Assembly: GCA_030674185.1 (NCBI GenBank)
Contig: CM060306.1
Span: 315,001-379,000, forward strand
Direction of reading: 5' to 3'
Source: Monoplex corrugatus
Taxonomy: Eukaryota > Mollusca > Gastropoda > Littorinimorpha > Ranellidae
Length of the DNA stretch: 64,000 nt
Part shown: positions 21,226-32,690 of the stretch, piece after piece
Position numbering within the stretch: the stretch's first letter is position 1
How the letters are laid out: each line of letters opens with the position of its first letter
Program-made: the position numbers and the translations under genes
The notes under the pieces: generated by a model
What the model saw: only the letters and a program-made list of their open reading frames with translations
Database searches by the model: none
What the model was told of the DNA's origin: nothing

Positions 21226-21435
21226 GACAAGTCCATCCCACCCATCTCGCCCCGCACCCACCCCTCACTTTTCCCCCCATCTCACTCCTGATTCATAAGC
21301 TCCAGCCACACATCTTGCCGCCATTCTCTCCCCACCTCCATCTCCAATCTGCTGTCCTCCACACAGTCTTCCCACCTCCATCCCCATCTGATCTCTTCCA
21401 GTCTTCCACCTCCATCTGCTCTCTTCCATATCAGT
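21226..21435. other. pyrimidine-rich spacer
   Basis: About 210 bp of C/T-rich sequence (repeated ccacctccatc, tctcttcca) between the Tc1 element and the next array. No gene is supported. Confidence 0.6.
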
Positions 21436-24400
21436 CACCAGTGTCAGGCCAACACATCACTATCACCACATCATGGCCATCTGTGTCAAGCCAACACATC
21501 ACTATCACCACATCATGGCCATCTGTGTAGACCAACACATCATGTGCTATATCACACATCATGGCCATCTGTGTCAGGCCAACACATCATGTGCTATGTC
21601 ACCACATCATGGCCATCTGTGTCAGGCCAACACATCAGTATCACCACATCATGGCCATCTGTGTCAGACCAACACATCAGTATTACCACATCACGGCCAT
21701 CTGTGTCAGGCCAACACATCAGTATCACCACATCATGGCCATCTGGTGTCAGACCAACACATCAGTATTACCACATCACGGCCATCTGTGTCAGGCCAAC
21801 ACATTATCACCACATCATGGCCATCTGTGTCAAGCCCACACATCACTATCACCACATCATGACCATCTGTGTCAGACCAACACATCACTGTGCTATATCA
21901 CCATCAGACCAACATCACTGTGCTATATCACCATCAAGCCAACATCACTGTGCTATATCACCATCAGACCAACATCACTGTGCTATATCACCATCAGGCC
22001 AACACATCACTGTGCTATATCACCATCAGACCAACACATCACTGTGCTATATCACTATCAGACCAACACATCACTGTGCTATATCACCATCAGACCAACA
22101 CATCACTGTGCTATATCACCATCAGACCAACACATCACTGTGCTATATCACCATCAGACCAACACATCACTGTGCTATATCACCATCAGGCCAACATCAC
22201 TGTGCTATATCACCATCAGACCAACATCACTGTGCTATATCACCATCAGACCAACATCAGTGTGCTATATCACCATCAGACCAACACATCACTGTGCTAT
22301 ATCACCATCAGACCAACATCACTGTGCTATATCACCATCAGACCAACACATCAGTGTGCTATATCACCATCAGACAAACACATCACTGTGCTATATCACC
22401 ATCAGACCAACACAACACTGTGCTATATCACCATCAGGCCAACACATCACTGTGCTATATCACCATCAGACCAACACATCACTGTGCTATATCACCATCA
22501 GACCAACACATCACTGTGCTATATCACCATCAGACCAACACATCACTGTGCTATATCACCATCAGACAAACACAACACTGTGCTATATCACCATCAGACC
22601 AACACAACACTGTGCTATATCACCATCAGACCAACACAACACTGTGCTATATCACCATCAGACCAACACATCACTGTGCTATATCACCATCAGACCAACA
22701 CATCACTGTGCTATATCACCATCAGACCAACACATCAGTGTGCTATATCACCATCACACCATCATCACTGTGCTATATCACCATCAGACCAACACATCAC
22801 TGTGCTATATCACCATCAGACCAACACATCACTGTGCTATATCACCATCAGACCAACACAACACTGTGCTATATCACCATCAGACCAACACATCACTGTG
22901 CTATATCACCATCAGACCAACACACAGCTGTGCTATATCACCATCAGACCAACACATCACTGTTCTATATCACCATCAGACCAACACATCACTGTGCTAT
23001 ATCACCATCAGACCAACACATCAGTGTGCTATATCACCATCAGACCAACACATCACTGTTCTATATCACCATCAGACCAACACATCACTGTGCTATATCA
23101 CCATCAGGCCAACACATCACTGTTCTATATCACCATCAGACCAACACATCAGTGTGCTATATGACTATCAGACCAACAATCACTGTGCTATATCACCATC
23201 AGGCCAACACATCACTGTGCTATATCACCATCAGACCAACATCACTGTGCTATATCACCATCAGGCCAACACATCAGTGTGCTATATCACCATCAGACCA
23301 ACACATCACTGTGCTATATCACCATCAGACCAACACATCAGTGTGCTATATCACCATCAGGCCAACACATCACTGTGCTATATCACCATCAGGCCAACAC
23401 ATCACTGTGCTATATCACTATCAGACCAACATCACTGTTCTATATCACTATCAGACCAACATCACATGTGCTATATCACCATCAGGACCAACACATCACT
23501 GTGCTATATCACCATCAGACCAACACACAGCTGTGCTATATCACCATCAGACCATCATCACTGTGCTATATCACCATCAGGCCAACATCACTGTGCTATA
23601 TCACCATCAGACCAACACATCACTGTGCTATATCACCATCAGACCATCATCACTGTGCTATATCACCATCAGACCATCATCACTGTGCTATATCACCATC
23701 AGACCAACATCACTGCGCTATATCACCATCAGACCATCATCACTGTGCTATATCACCATCAGACCAACACATCACTGTGCTATATCACCATCAGACCAAC
23801 ATCACTGTGCTATATCACCATCAGACCAACATCACTGTGCTATATCACCATCAGACCAACACATCACTGTGCTATATCACCATCAGACCAACACATCAGT
23901 GTGCTATATCACCATCAGACCAACATCACTGTTCTATATCACCATCAGACCAACACATCACTGTGCTATATCACCATCAGACCAACACATCACTGTGCTA
24001 TATCACTATCAGACCAACATCATTATGCTATATCACCATCAGGCCAACACATCACTGTGCTATATCACCACCAGACCAACACATCACTGTGCTATATCAC
24101 TATCAGACCAACATCACTATGCTATATCACCATCAGGCCAACACATCACTGTGCTATATCACCATCAGACCAACACATCACTGTGCTATATCACCATCAG
24201 ACCAACATCACTGTGCTATATCACCATCAGACCAACACATCACTGTGTATATCACCATCAGACCAACACAACACTATGCTATATCACCATCAGACCAACA
24301 CATCAGTGTGCTATATCACTATCAGACCAACATCACTGTGCTATATCACCATCAGACCAACATCACTGTGCTATATCACCATCAGACCAACATCACTGTG

Positions 24401-25148
24401 CTATATCACCATCAGACCAACACATCACTGTGCTATATCACCATCAGACCAACACATCAGTGTGCTATATCACCATCAGACCAACACATCACTGTGCTAT
24501 ATCACCATCAGACCAACATCACTGTGCTATATCACCATCAGACCAACATCACTGTGCTATATCACCATCAGACCAACACATCACTGTGCTATATCACCAT
24601 CAGACCAACACATCACTGTGCTATATCACCATCAGACCATCATCACTGTGCTATATCACCATCAGACCAACAATCACTGTGCTATATAACCATCAGACCA
24701 ACACATCACTGTGCTATATCACCATCAGACCAACATCAGTGTGCTATATCACCATCAGACCAACACAACACTATGCTATATCACCATCAGACCAACACAT
24801 CAGTGTGCTATATCACCATCAGACCAACACAACACTATGCTATATCACCATCAGACCAACACATCAGTGTGCTATATCACCATCAGACCAACATCACTAT
24901 GCTATATCACCATCAGACCAACACATCACTGTGCTATATCACCATCAGACCAACACAACACTGTGCTATATCACCATCAGGACAACATCACTATGCTATA
25001 TCACCATCAGGCCAACATCACTGTGCTATATCACCATCAGACCAACATCACTGTGCTATATCACCATCAGGCCAACACATCACTATGCTATATCACCATC
25101 AGGCCAACATCACTGTGCTATATCACCATCAGACCAACATCACTGGTA
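21436..25148. repeat. 30/32-bp minisatellite, left part
   Basis: It begins (21436-21890) with a unit of about 45 bp containing CACATCATGGCCATCTGTGT. It then changes to a shorter unit, GACCAACACATCACTGTGCT plus ATATCACCATCA (32 bp), mixed with a 30-bp form lacking one CA. About 105 copies follow. The unit has no stop in any forward frame, so all three frames are open for more than 3 kb, up to 1201 codons. These translations (repeats of ITIRPTHHCAISPSDQH type) have no start, splice or composition support as proteins. Confidence 0.95.
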
Positions 25149-25454
25149 GAAGGTAGAAAGAAACTCTAGGGAGAGCTAGACAACAGAAGGTCTTCAGAGA
25201 AGTAACCCCCTTTAGACAAGTGTTTCGGCCCTGAATTCCTTACACTCTCGGGGGGCCGGGCCACATCCAGGTCATGACTCCTGGATGCCCTTCTGCTGTT
25301 GTCTATTTTTTTTTTTTTTTTTTCCCACGCCGGGGATCGAACCTGGGCGATTCTGCGCTTCAGAACTGCGGTACGCGGTTTTACCAATGTGCTAACGGGG
25401 CACACATCATCTGTAGGGAATTTAATCCTTATGAAGTTCACTTTTTTGGTTCAC
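25149..25454 (-). mobile_element. composite insert: tRNA-derived SINE head, poly-A run and palindromic module
   Basis: A non-repeat island inside the 30/32-bp array. On the minus strand it starts with a tRNA-like promoter (25402-25325), then a run of about 20 A (25304-25324 on the plus strand as T), then a module of about 127 bp (25178-25304). The module's ends are near-inverted copies (agacaacagaagg... / ...ccttctgctgttgtct), and inside it CATCCAGG-TCATGACT-CCTGGATG is a perfect hairpin. It may be a single SINE with a structured tail, or a SINE next to a small foldback element. Confidence 0.6.
25325..25402 (-). repeat. tRNA-like pol III promoter of the SINE
   Basis: On the minus strand GCCCCGTTAGCACATTGGTA contains an A-box (TTAGCACATTGGTA) and CCCAGGTTCGATCCCCGG contains a near-perfect B-box and T-arm. 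The 5' and 3' acceptor arms pair only partly (cccc/gggg core), and no CCA-type end follows, so this is a SINE head and not a functional tRNA gene. Confidence 0.7.
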
Positions 25455-27010
25455 TGTGCTATATCACCATCAGGCCAACACATCACTGTGCTATATCACC
25501 ATCAGACCAACACATCAGTGTGCTATATCACTATCAGACCAACATCACTATGCTATATCACCATCAGACCAACATCACTGTGTATATCCATCGACCACTC
25601 ACGGCCATATCACCATACAACATCTGTGCTATATCACCTATCAGACCAACACATCACTGTGCTATATCCATCAACAACATCGTGCATTCACACAGCACAC
25701 ACTGTGCTATACATCAGACCACACATGTGCTAGAACCAACCAACATCACTGGCTATATCACCATCAGACCAACATCACTGTGCTATATCACCATCAGACC
25801 AACACATCACTGTGCTATATCACCATCAGGACCAACATCACTGTGCTATATCACCATCAGACCAACACACGTGGCTATATCCAGACCATATCACTGTGCT
25901 ATCCATCAGACCAAACATCACGGTGCTATATCACCATCAGCACACATGTCTATCACCTCAACATACACATCGTGGTTTCACTCACCAACATCACTTGCTA
26001 TTCACCATAGCCACATCATGGTATATCACCACAGACCAACACTCACTGTGCTATATCACCATCAGACCAACACATCACTGTGCTATATCACCATCAGACC
26101 GAACACATCACTGTGCTATATCACCATCAGGCCAACACATCACTGTGCTATATCACATCGACCAACACATCACTGTGCTATACACACGACAACATCACTG
26201 TGCTATATCACTATCAGACCGACACATCACTGTGCTATATCACCATCAGACCACAATCACTGTGCTATATCACATCAGACCAACATCACTGTGCTATATC
26301 ACCATCAGACCAACACATCACTATGCTATATCACCATCAGGCCAACACATCACTGTGCTATATCACCATCAGACCAACACATCACTGTGCTATATCACCA
26401 TCAGACCAACATCACTGTGCTATATCACTATCAGACCAACATCACTGTGCTATATCACTATCAGACCAACATCACTGTGCTATATCACCATCAGACCAAC
26501 ACATCACTGTGCTATATCACATCAGACCAACACTCACTGTGCTATATCACCATCAGGCCAACACATCACTGTGCTATATCACCATCAGACAAACATCACT
26601 GTGCTATATCACCATCAGGCCAACATCACTGTGCTATATCACATCAGACCAACACATCACTGTGCTATATCACCATCAGGCCAACACATCACTGTGCTAT
26701 ATCACCATCAGACCAACACATCACTGTGCTAATCACTATCAGACCAACATCACTGTGCATACATCAGACCAACACATCACTGTGCTATATCACCATCAGA
26801 CCAACACTCACTGTGCTATATCACCATCAGACCAACACATCACTGTGCTATATCACCATCAGGCCAACACATCACTGTGCTATATCACCATCAGACCAAC
26901 ACATCACTGTGCTATATCACCATAGACCAACACATCACTGTGCTATATCACCATCAGACCAACACATCACTGTGCTATATCACCATCAGGCCAACACATC
27001 ACTGTGCTAT
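25455..27010. repeat. 30/32-bp minisatellite, right part
   Basis: Continuation of the array at 21436-25148. The stretch 25580-26060 is strongly eroded, with deletions and odd insertions (acatcgtgcattcacacagc). Copies become regular again from about 26060. Confidence 0.93.
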
Positions 27011-27099
27011 ATGAACAACTCAATGTCTCCTCATAACACCTTCAGGGAAGTTCAGTTTTTTTCTCTGCTACATTCTGTGATTAGATCAGCAGCACTTGG

Positions 27100-28185
27100 G
27101 CAGTGTTACTTTAAAAGTGCAACTGTTCTTAATGTACTTCGGTGTCTAAGTGCTACAGTCCTTGATATCACACTGCCCTTTAAGTGTAGCTGACCTTGAA
27201 TTCATTGTGTCTAAGTACAACTGAGCTTAAAATAACCTAACCTAAGTACTCCCGAACCTGAAAGCCACACTGTTCAAGTGCTGTTGACCTTAAACTCACA
27301 ATAAATAGTACTGACCTTGCATTCACACCATCCAAGCACTACTGACCTTAAAGTCACACTACTCAAGCACTACTGACTTTAAAGTCATACCACCTAAATC
27401 ATTATTGACTAAAAGTCACACTACCTACGCACTAGTGAAATTCAAATCACAATATCTAAGTACTACTGACCTTAAAGTCACATTACCAAAGTACTAGAAA
27501 CGTTAAAGTCACACTAAGTGCTAGTGACCTTAAATTCACACTTCCTAGGTGCAAGTGGCCTTGAAAGTCACACTACCCAAGTATTGTTGACCTTAAAATC
27601 ACACTACCTAAATATTGCTGGCCTTAGATTCACACTACCTGAGTACAAGTTCTTTTGATCCTAAAATTATACTGTCATGTATATTACTGACCTTCAAGTC
27701 ACACTACTTAAGTAGTACCAACCTTAGATTCACATTACTTAAGTATTCTTGACCATAAAACTATACTGTCATGTATATTACTGACCTTCAAGTCACACTA
27801 CTTAAGTAATACCAACCTTAGATTCACATTACTTAAGTATTCTTGATCATAAAACTATACTGTCATGTATACTACTGACCTTCAAGTCACACTACTTAAG
27901 TAGTACCAACCTTAGATTCACATTACTTAAGTATTCTTGACCATAAAACTATACTGTCATGTATATTACTGACCTTCAAGTCACACTACTTAAGTAATAC
28001 CAACCTTAGATTCACATTACTTAAGTATTCTTGATCATAAAACTATACTGTCATGTATACTACTGACCTTCAAGTCACACTACTTAAGTAATACCAACCT
28101 TAGATTCACATTACTTAAGTATTCTTGATCATAAAAATATACTGTCCTAGGTACTATTGATCCGAGTCACATTAAGTCCTACTGA
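27100..28185. repeat. 32-bp minisatellite with a 94-bp higher-order unit, at the exon 6 donor
   Basis: From 27100 to about 27685 single copies of roughly 32 bp (tactgaccttaaagtcacac-type) are diverged. From 27687 to 28140 three sub-units form a 94-bp higher-order repeat: CTGACCTTCAAGTCACACTA starts at 27687, 27781, 27875, 27969 and 28063. The array runs to within a few bases of the exon 6 donor. Confidence 0.92.
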
Positions 28186-28191
28186 CCTCAC

Positions 28192-28272
28192 TATCACAGT
28201 CAGCGTTTGTCGACAGTGAACTGTCCTGTGATCCTAGGCTCCAACCACTGTCACGTGAGGAACTACTGGAAC
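28192..28272 (-). CDS. host gene, exon 6
   Basis: 81 bp with acceptor tcttgtgtttgcag and donor GATA|gtgagg (phase 1 in, phase 1 out). It encodes about 26 residues, SSSSRDSGWSLGSQDSSLST followed by NADCD. This is a Ser/Asp-rich linker with several possible phosphorylation sites. Joined to exon 5 (A + GT = Ser) and to exon 7 (A + TA = Ile) the frame stays open. The acceptor directly touches a 47/50-bp minisatellite whose unit ends in the same ttgtgtttg, so the repeat supplies the intron end. A second acceptor seven bases downstream (ccag) and a second donor (GAG|gtcagt) are possible. Confidence 0.65.
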
Positions 28273-28276
28273 CTGC

Positions 28277-30308
28277 AAACACAAGATTGTTGGACTCCTG
28301 GGTGGTGGGTGGCTTGTTATGATTACAAACACAATGTTGGACTCTTCGTGTGGTGGGTGGCTTGTTATGATTACAAACACAAGACTGTTGGACTCCTGGG
28401 TGTGGGTGGCTTGTTATGATTACAAACACAATGTTGGACTCCTGGGTGGTGGTGGCTTGTTATGATTACAAACACAATGTTGGACTCATGGATGGTGGGT
28501 GGTTTGTTATGATTACAAACACAAGACTGTTGGACTCCTGGGTGGTGGGTGGCTTGTTATGATTACAAACACAAGATCGTTGGACTCATGGATGGTGGGT
28601 GGCTTGTTATGATTACAAACACAATGTTGGACTCCTGGGTGGTGGGTGGCTTGTTATGATTACAAACACAATGTTGGACTCCTGGGTGGTGGGTGGCTTG
28701 TTATGATTACAAACACAATGTTGGACTCCTGTGTGGTGGGTGGCTTGTTATGATTACAAACACAAGACCGTTGGACTCGTGGGTGATGGGTGGCTTGTTA
28801 TGATTACAAACACAATGTTGGACTCCTGGGTGGTGGGTGGCTTTGTTATGATTACAAACACAATGTTGGACTCATGGTGGTGGGTGGTTTGTTATGATTA
28901 CAAACACAAGACTGTAGGACTCCTGGGTGGTGGTGGCTTGTTATGATTACAAACACAATGTTGGACTCCTGGGTGGTGGGTGGCTTGTTATGATTAAAAC
29001 ACAAGACCGTTGGACTCCTGGGTGGTGGGTGGCTTGTTATGATTACAAACACAATGTTGGACTCCTGGGTGGTGGGTGGCTTGTTATGATTACTCCTGGG
29101 TGGTGGGTGGCTTGTTATGATTACAAACACAAGACTGTTGGACTCATGGGTGGTGAGTCGCTTGTTATGATTACAAACACAATGTTGGACTCCTGGGTGG
29201 TGGGTGCTTGTTATGATTACAAACACAAGACGTTAGGACTCGTGGTTGTGTGGTGTGGTGGGTCTTGTTATGATTACAAACACAATGTTGGACTCCTGGG
29301 TGGTGGGTGGCTTGTTTGATTACAAACACAAGACCGTTGGACTCATGGGTGGTGGGTGGCTTGTTATGATTACAAACACAATGTTGGACTCCTGTGTGGT
29401 GGGTGGCTTGTATGATTACAAACACAAGACTGTTGGACTCCTGGGTGGTGAGGTGCTTGTTATGATTACAAACACAAGACTGTTGGACTCTGGGTGGTGG
29501 TGGCTTGTTATGATTACAAACACAATGTTGGACTCTTGGGTGGTGGGTGGCTTGTTATGATTGCAAACACAAGACCGTTGGACTCGTGGGTGGTGGGTGG
29601 CTTGTTATGATTACAAACACAATGTTGGACTCTTGTGTGGTGGGTGGTTTTATATGATTACAAACACAAGACCGTTGGACTCGTGGGTGGTGGGTGGCTT
29701 GTTATGATTACAAACACAATGTTGGACTCCTGGGTGGTGGGTGGTTTGTTATGATTACAAACACAAGACTGTTGGACTCCTGTGTGGTGGGTGGCTTGTT
29801 ATGATTACAAACACAAGATGTTGACTCGTTGTGGTGGTGGTTGGCTTATGATTACAAACACAAGACTGTTGGACTCCTGGTGGTGGGTGGCTTTATGATT
29901 ACAAACACAATGTTGGACTCCTGTGTGGTGGGTGGCTTGTTATGATTACAAACACAAGACTGTTGGACTCCTGTGTGGTGGGTGGCTTGTTATGATTACA
30001 AACACAAGACTGTTTGGACCACTGGACTGGTGGGTGGCTTTATGATTACAAACACAATGTTGGACTCCTGGTGGTGGGTGGCTTGTTATGATTACAAACA
30101 CAAGACTGTTGGACTCCTGGGTGGTGGGTGGCTTGTTATGATTACAAACACAATGTTGGACTCCTGGGTGATGGGTGGCTTGTTATGATTACAAACACAA
30201 TGTTGGACTCCTGGGTGGTGGGTGGCTTGTTATGATTACAAACACAATGTTGGACTCCTGGTGTGTGAGTGGCTTGTTATGATTACAAACACAATGTTGG
30301 ACTCCTGG
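28277..30308. repeat. 47/50-bp minisatellite abutting the exon 6 acceptor
   Basis: About 42 copies of a GT-rich unit: TGTTGGACTCCTGGGTGGTG, GGTGGCTTGTTATGATTACA and AACACAA (47 bp), or 50 bp when AGAC/GAC is added before TGTTGG. Strand bias is strong: G-rich on the plus strand. Confidence 0.95.
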
Positions 30309-30565
30309 GAATCCTTTGGCCTTTGACTTAGTCAAGGAAGTTGGTCCAGCCAGTACTGCTATGTTACCATCACATTACCATTACCCCATCACGTCGTTCA
30401 GCCTGCAAACTGTGGCAGTGTGCTGGGCAGCCAGCTGTGAGAGATTTTGGAGATGGATGGGGAACTGCGTTTCCGTCCATCCTGTTAGTAGTGCACAGCA
30501 GCCAGGGAACAAAGACACTACCCGTATCCAGGACCCTCTATACCCCAAACACAAGTGCGTGTGTC
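30309..30565. other. spacer with an ambiguous exon-like frame
   Basis: A unique island in the intron between exons 5 and 6. On the minus strand 30481-30385 has an AG/GT-flanked open frame (WTETQFPIHLQNL...), but its phase does not fit exon 6, so it is not called as an exon. Confidence 0.4.
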
Positions 30566-30569
30566 ACGT

Positions 30570-30583
30570 GCATTTGTGTGTGT

Positions 30584-30616
<33 letters not shown>

Positions 30617-30848
30617 AGTGTGTGTGTGTGTGTGAATGTGTGTGTGTGTGAGTGTGTGTGTGTGTGTGTTTCGGTGTGTGTACGTGTGTGTGTTTGTGTG
30701 TATGTATGTGAGTGTGTGTGTGTGTTTGTGTGTGTGTATATATTTGTTTGTATATGTCTTTGTGTATGAGTATGTGTATATACGTACGTGTGTGTGTGTG
30801 TTTGTATGCGCGCGCGCGCGCGCGTGTGTATGTGTGTGTGTATGCTCT
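30570..30848. repeat. (TG)n microsatellite with a (CG)n core
   Basis: Long, interrupted TG run with TATG and TTTG variants and a pure CG alternation at about 30808-30825. It lies about 40 bp from the exon 5 donor. Confidence 0.95.
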
Positions 30849-30888
30849 ATTTCTAACACAGCAAATATAGAAGTACACATTGACTCAC

Positions 30889-30997
30889 TTGCAGTACTGG
30901 CGTTACTGGCTCGATCAGAGCAGAACAGTTGTGAGTAGGAGCCAGATTTGGAGTATACTTTGGGTCCCTTCTTTCGTTGACGTTCTAACACTGGTTC
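30889..30997 (-). CDS. host gene, exon 5
   Basis: 109 bp with acceptor gtgaatgttgcag and a strong donor GCAA|gtgagt (phase 0 in, phase 1 out). It encodes 36 residues: EPVLERQRKKGPKVYSKSGS then YSQLFCSDRASNASTA. The basic RQRKKGPK patch and tyrosines (KVYSKS, SYSQL) suggest a phosphorylatable linker. The phase-0 start joins exon 4 without altering the frame. A 34-bp minisatellite begins about 14 bp from the acceptor. Function beyond the adaptor hypothesis cannot be read from this piece. Confidence 0.7.
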
Positions 30998-31011
30998 CTG
31001 CAACATTCACT

Positions 31012-32690
31012 ACACACAGTTAGTTCATTTAACTAAACACAGAACACACAATTTAGTTCATTTAACTAAACACACACGTTTAGTTCATTTAACTAAACAC
31101 ACAACACACACGTTTAGTTCATTTAACTAAACACACAACACGCACATTTAGTTCATATAAACTAGACACGCACCACGCACATTTAGTTCATTTAACTAGA
31201 CACACACCACGCACATTTAGTTCATTAAACTAGACAAGCACCACGCACATTTAGTTCATTTAACTAGACACACACCATGCACATTTAGTTCATTTAACTA
31301 GACACACACCACACACATTTAGTTCATTTAACTAGACACACACCACACATTTAGTTCATTTAACTAGACACGCACCACGCACATTTAGTTCATTTAACTA
31401 GACACACACCACGCACATTTAGTTGATTTAACTAGACACACACCACACATTTAGTATTTCACATTTACATAGACAACACACCATCACATTTAGTTCATTT
31501 AACTAGACACAACACCACACATTTAGTTCATTTAACTAGACACTACCACACACATTTAGTTCATTTAACTAGACACACACCATACACATTTAGTTCATTT
31601 AACTAGACACAACACCACACATTTAGTTCATTTAACTAGACACATACACCACACATTTAGTTCATTTAACTAGACACACACCATACACATTTAGTTCATT
31701 TAACTAGACACACACCACACATTTAGTTCATTTAACTAGACACGCACCACGCACATTTAGTTCATTTAACTAGACACACACCACGCACATTTAGTTGATT
31801 TAACTAGACACACACCAACACATTTAGTTCATTTAACTAGACACACACCATACACATTTAGTTCATTTAACTAGACACTACACCACACATTTAGTTCATT
31901 TAACTAGACACAACACCACACATTTAGTTCATTTAACTAGACACACACCATACACATTTTGATTTCATTTAACATAACAACACACCACGTACATTTAGTT
32001 GATTTAACTAGACACACACCACACATTTAGTTCATTTAACTAGACACACACCACGCACATTTAGTTATTTAACTAGACACACACCACACATTTAGTTCAT
32101 TTAACTAGACACACACCACGCACATTTAGTTGATTTAACTAGACACACACCAACATTTAGTTCATTTAACTAGACACACACCACGCACATTTAGTTGATT
32201 TAACTAGACACACACCACACATTTAGTTCATTTAACTAGACACATACCACGCACATTTAGTTGATTTAACTAGACACACACCACACATTTAGTTGATTTA
32301 ACTAGACACACACCACACATTTAGTTCATTTAACTAGACATACACCAACACATTTAGTTCATTAACTAGACACACACCACGCACATTTAGTTCATTTAAA
32401 CTAGACACACACCACCACATTTAGTTCATTAAACTAGACACAACCACGCACATTTAGTTCACTTAACTAACACACACTGTGCACGTTCAGTTCATATAAC
32501 TAGATACACACCACACAACGATTAACTAAACATACACACACACATTTAGTTCATTTGACTAAACATCACACCAAAATTTGGTTCATTTAATTAAACACAA
32601 CCCACACACACACACACTTACTTCATTAAACTAAACACACAACACACATTAATTCATTCAACTAAGCACACACAACACACGTTTATTTTT
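31012..32690. repeat. 34-bp minisatellite with a palindromic core
   Basis: About 48 copies of a unit of about 34 bp: ACATTTAGTTCATTTAACTA plus GACACACACCACGC. TTTAGTT and AACTAAA(C) form an inverted repeat in many copies, so the array could form serial hairpins. It begins 14 bp from the exon 5 acceptor. Confidence 0.94.

Noticed and set aside
21544..25169. Open frames of 1201, 1042, 625 and 431 codons on the plus strand
   Set aside because: All three frames of the 30/32-bp array are open at once because the unit has no stop. The translations are the same short repeat shifted between frames, and frame changes occur at each 30/32 switch. This is not how a coding repeat behaves.
25325..25402. 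A functional tRNA gene
   Set aside because: The A and B boxes are good, but the acceptor arms pair poorly and the sequence is followed by a poly-A run and a SINE-like body.
25274..27193. A 639-codon plus-strand frame starting in the SINE
   Set aside because: It runs from the SINE T-run into the same stop-free array. No splice or family support.
30385..30481. Possible extra exon (minus strand) with frame WTETQFPIHLQNLSQLAAQH
   Set aside because: It has an acceptor (actactaacag) and a donor (GGG|gtaatg), and its start phase fits exon 5. It would end in phase 2, while the natural acceptor of exon 6 needs phase 1, and exons 5 and 6 join in frame without it. It could be a rare cassette exon using the alternative ccag acceptor of exon 6; RNA data would decide.
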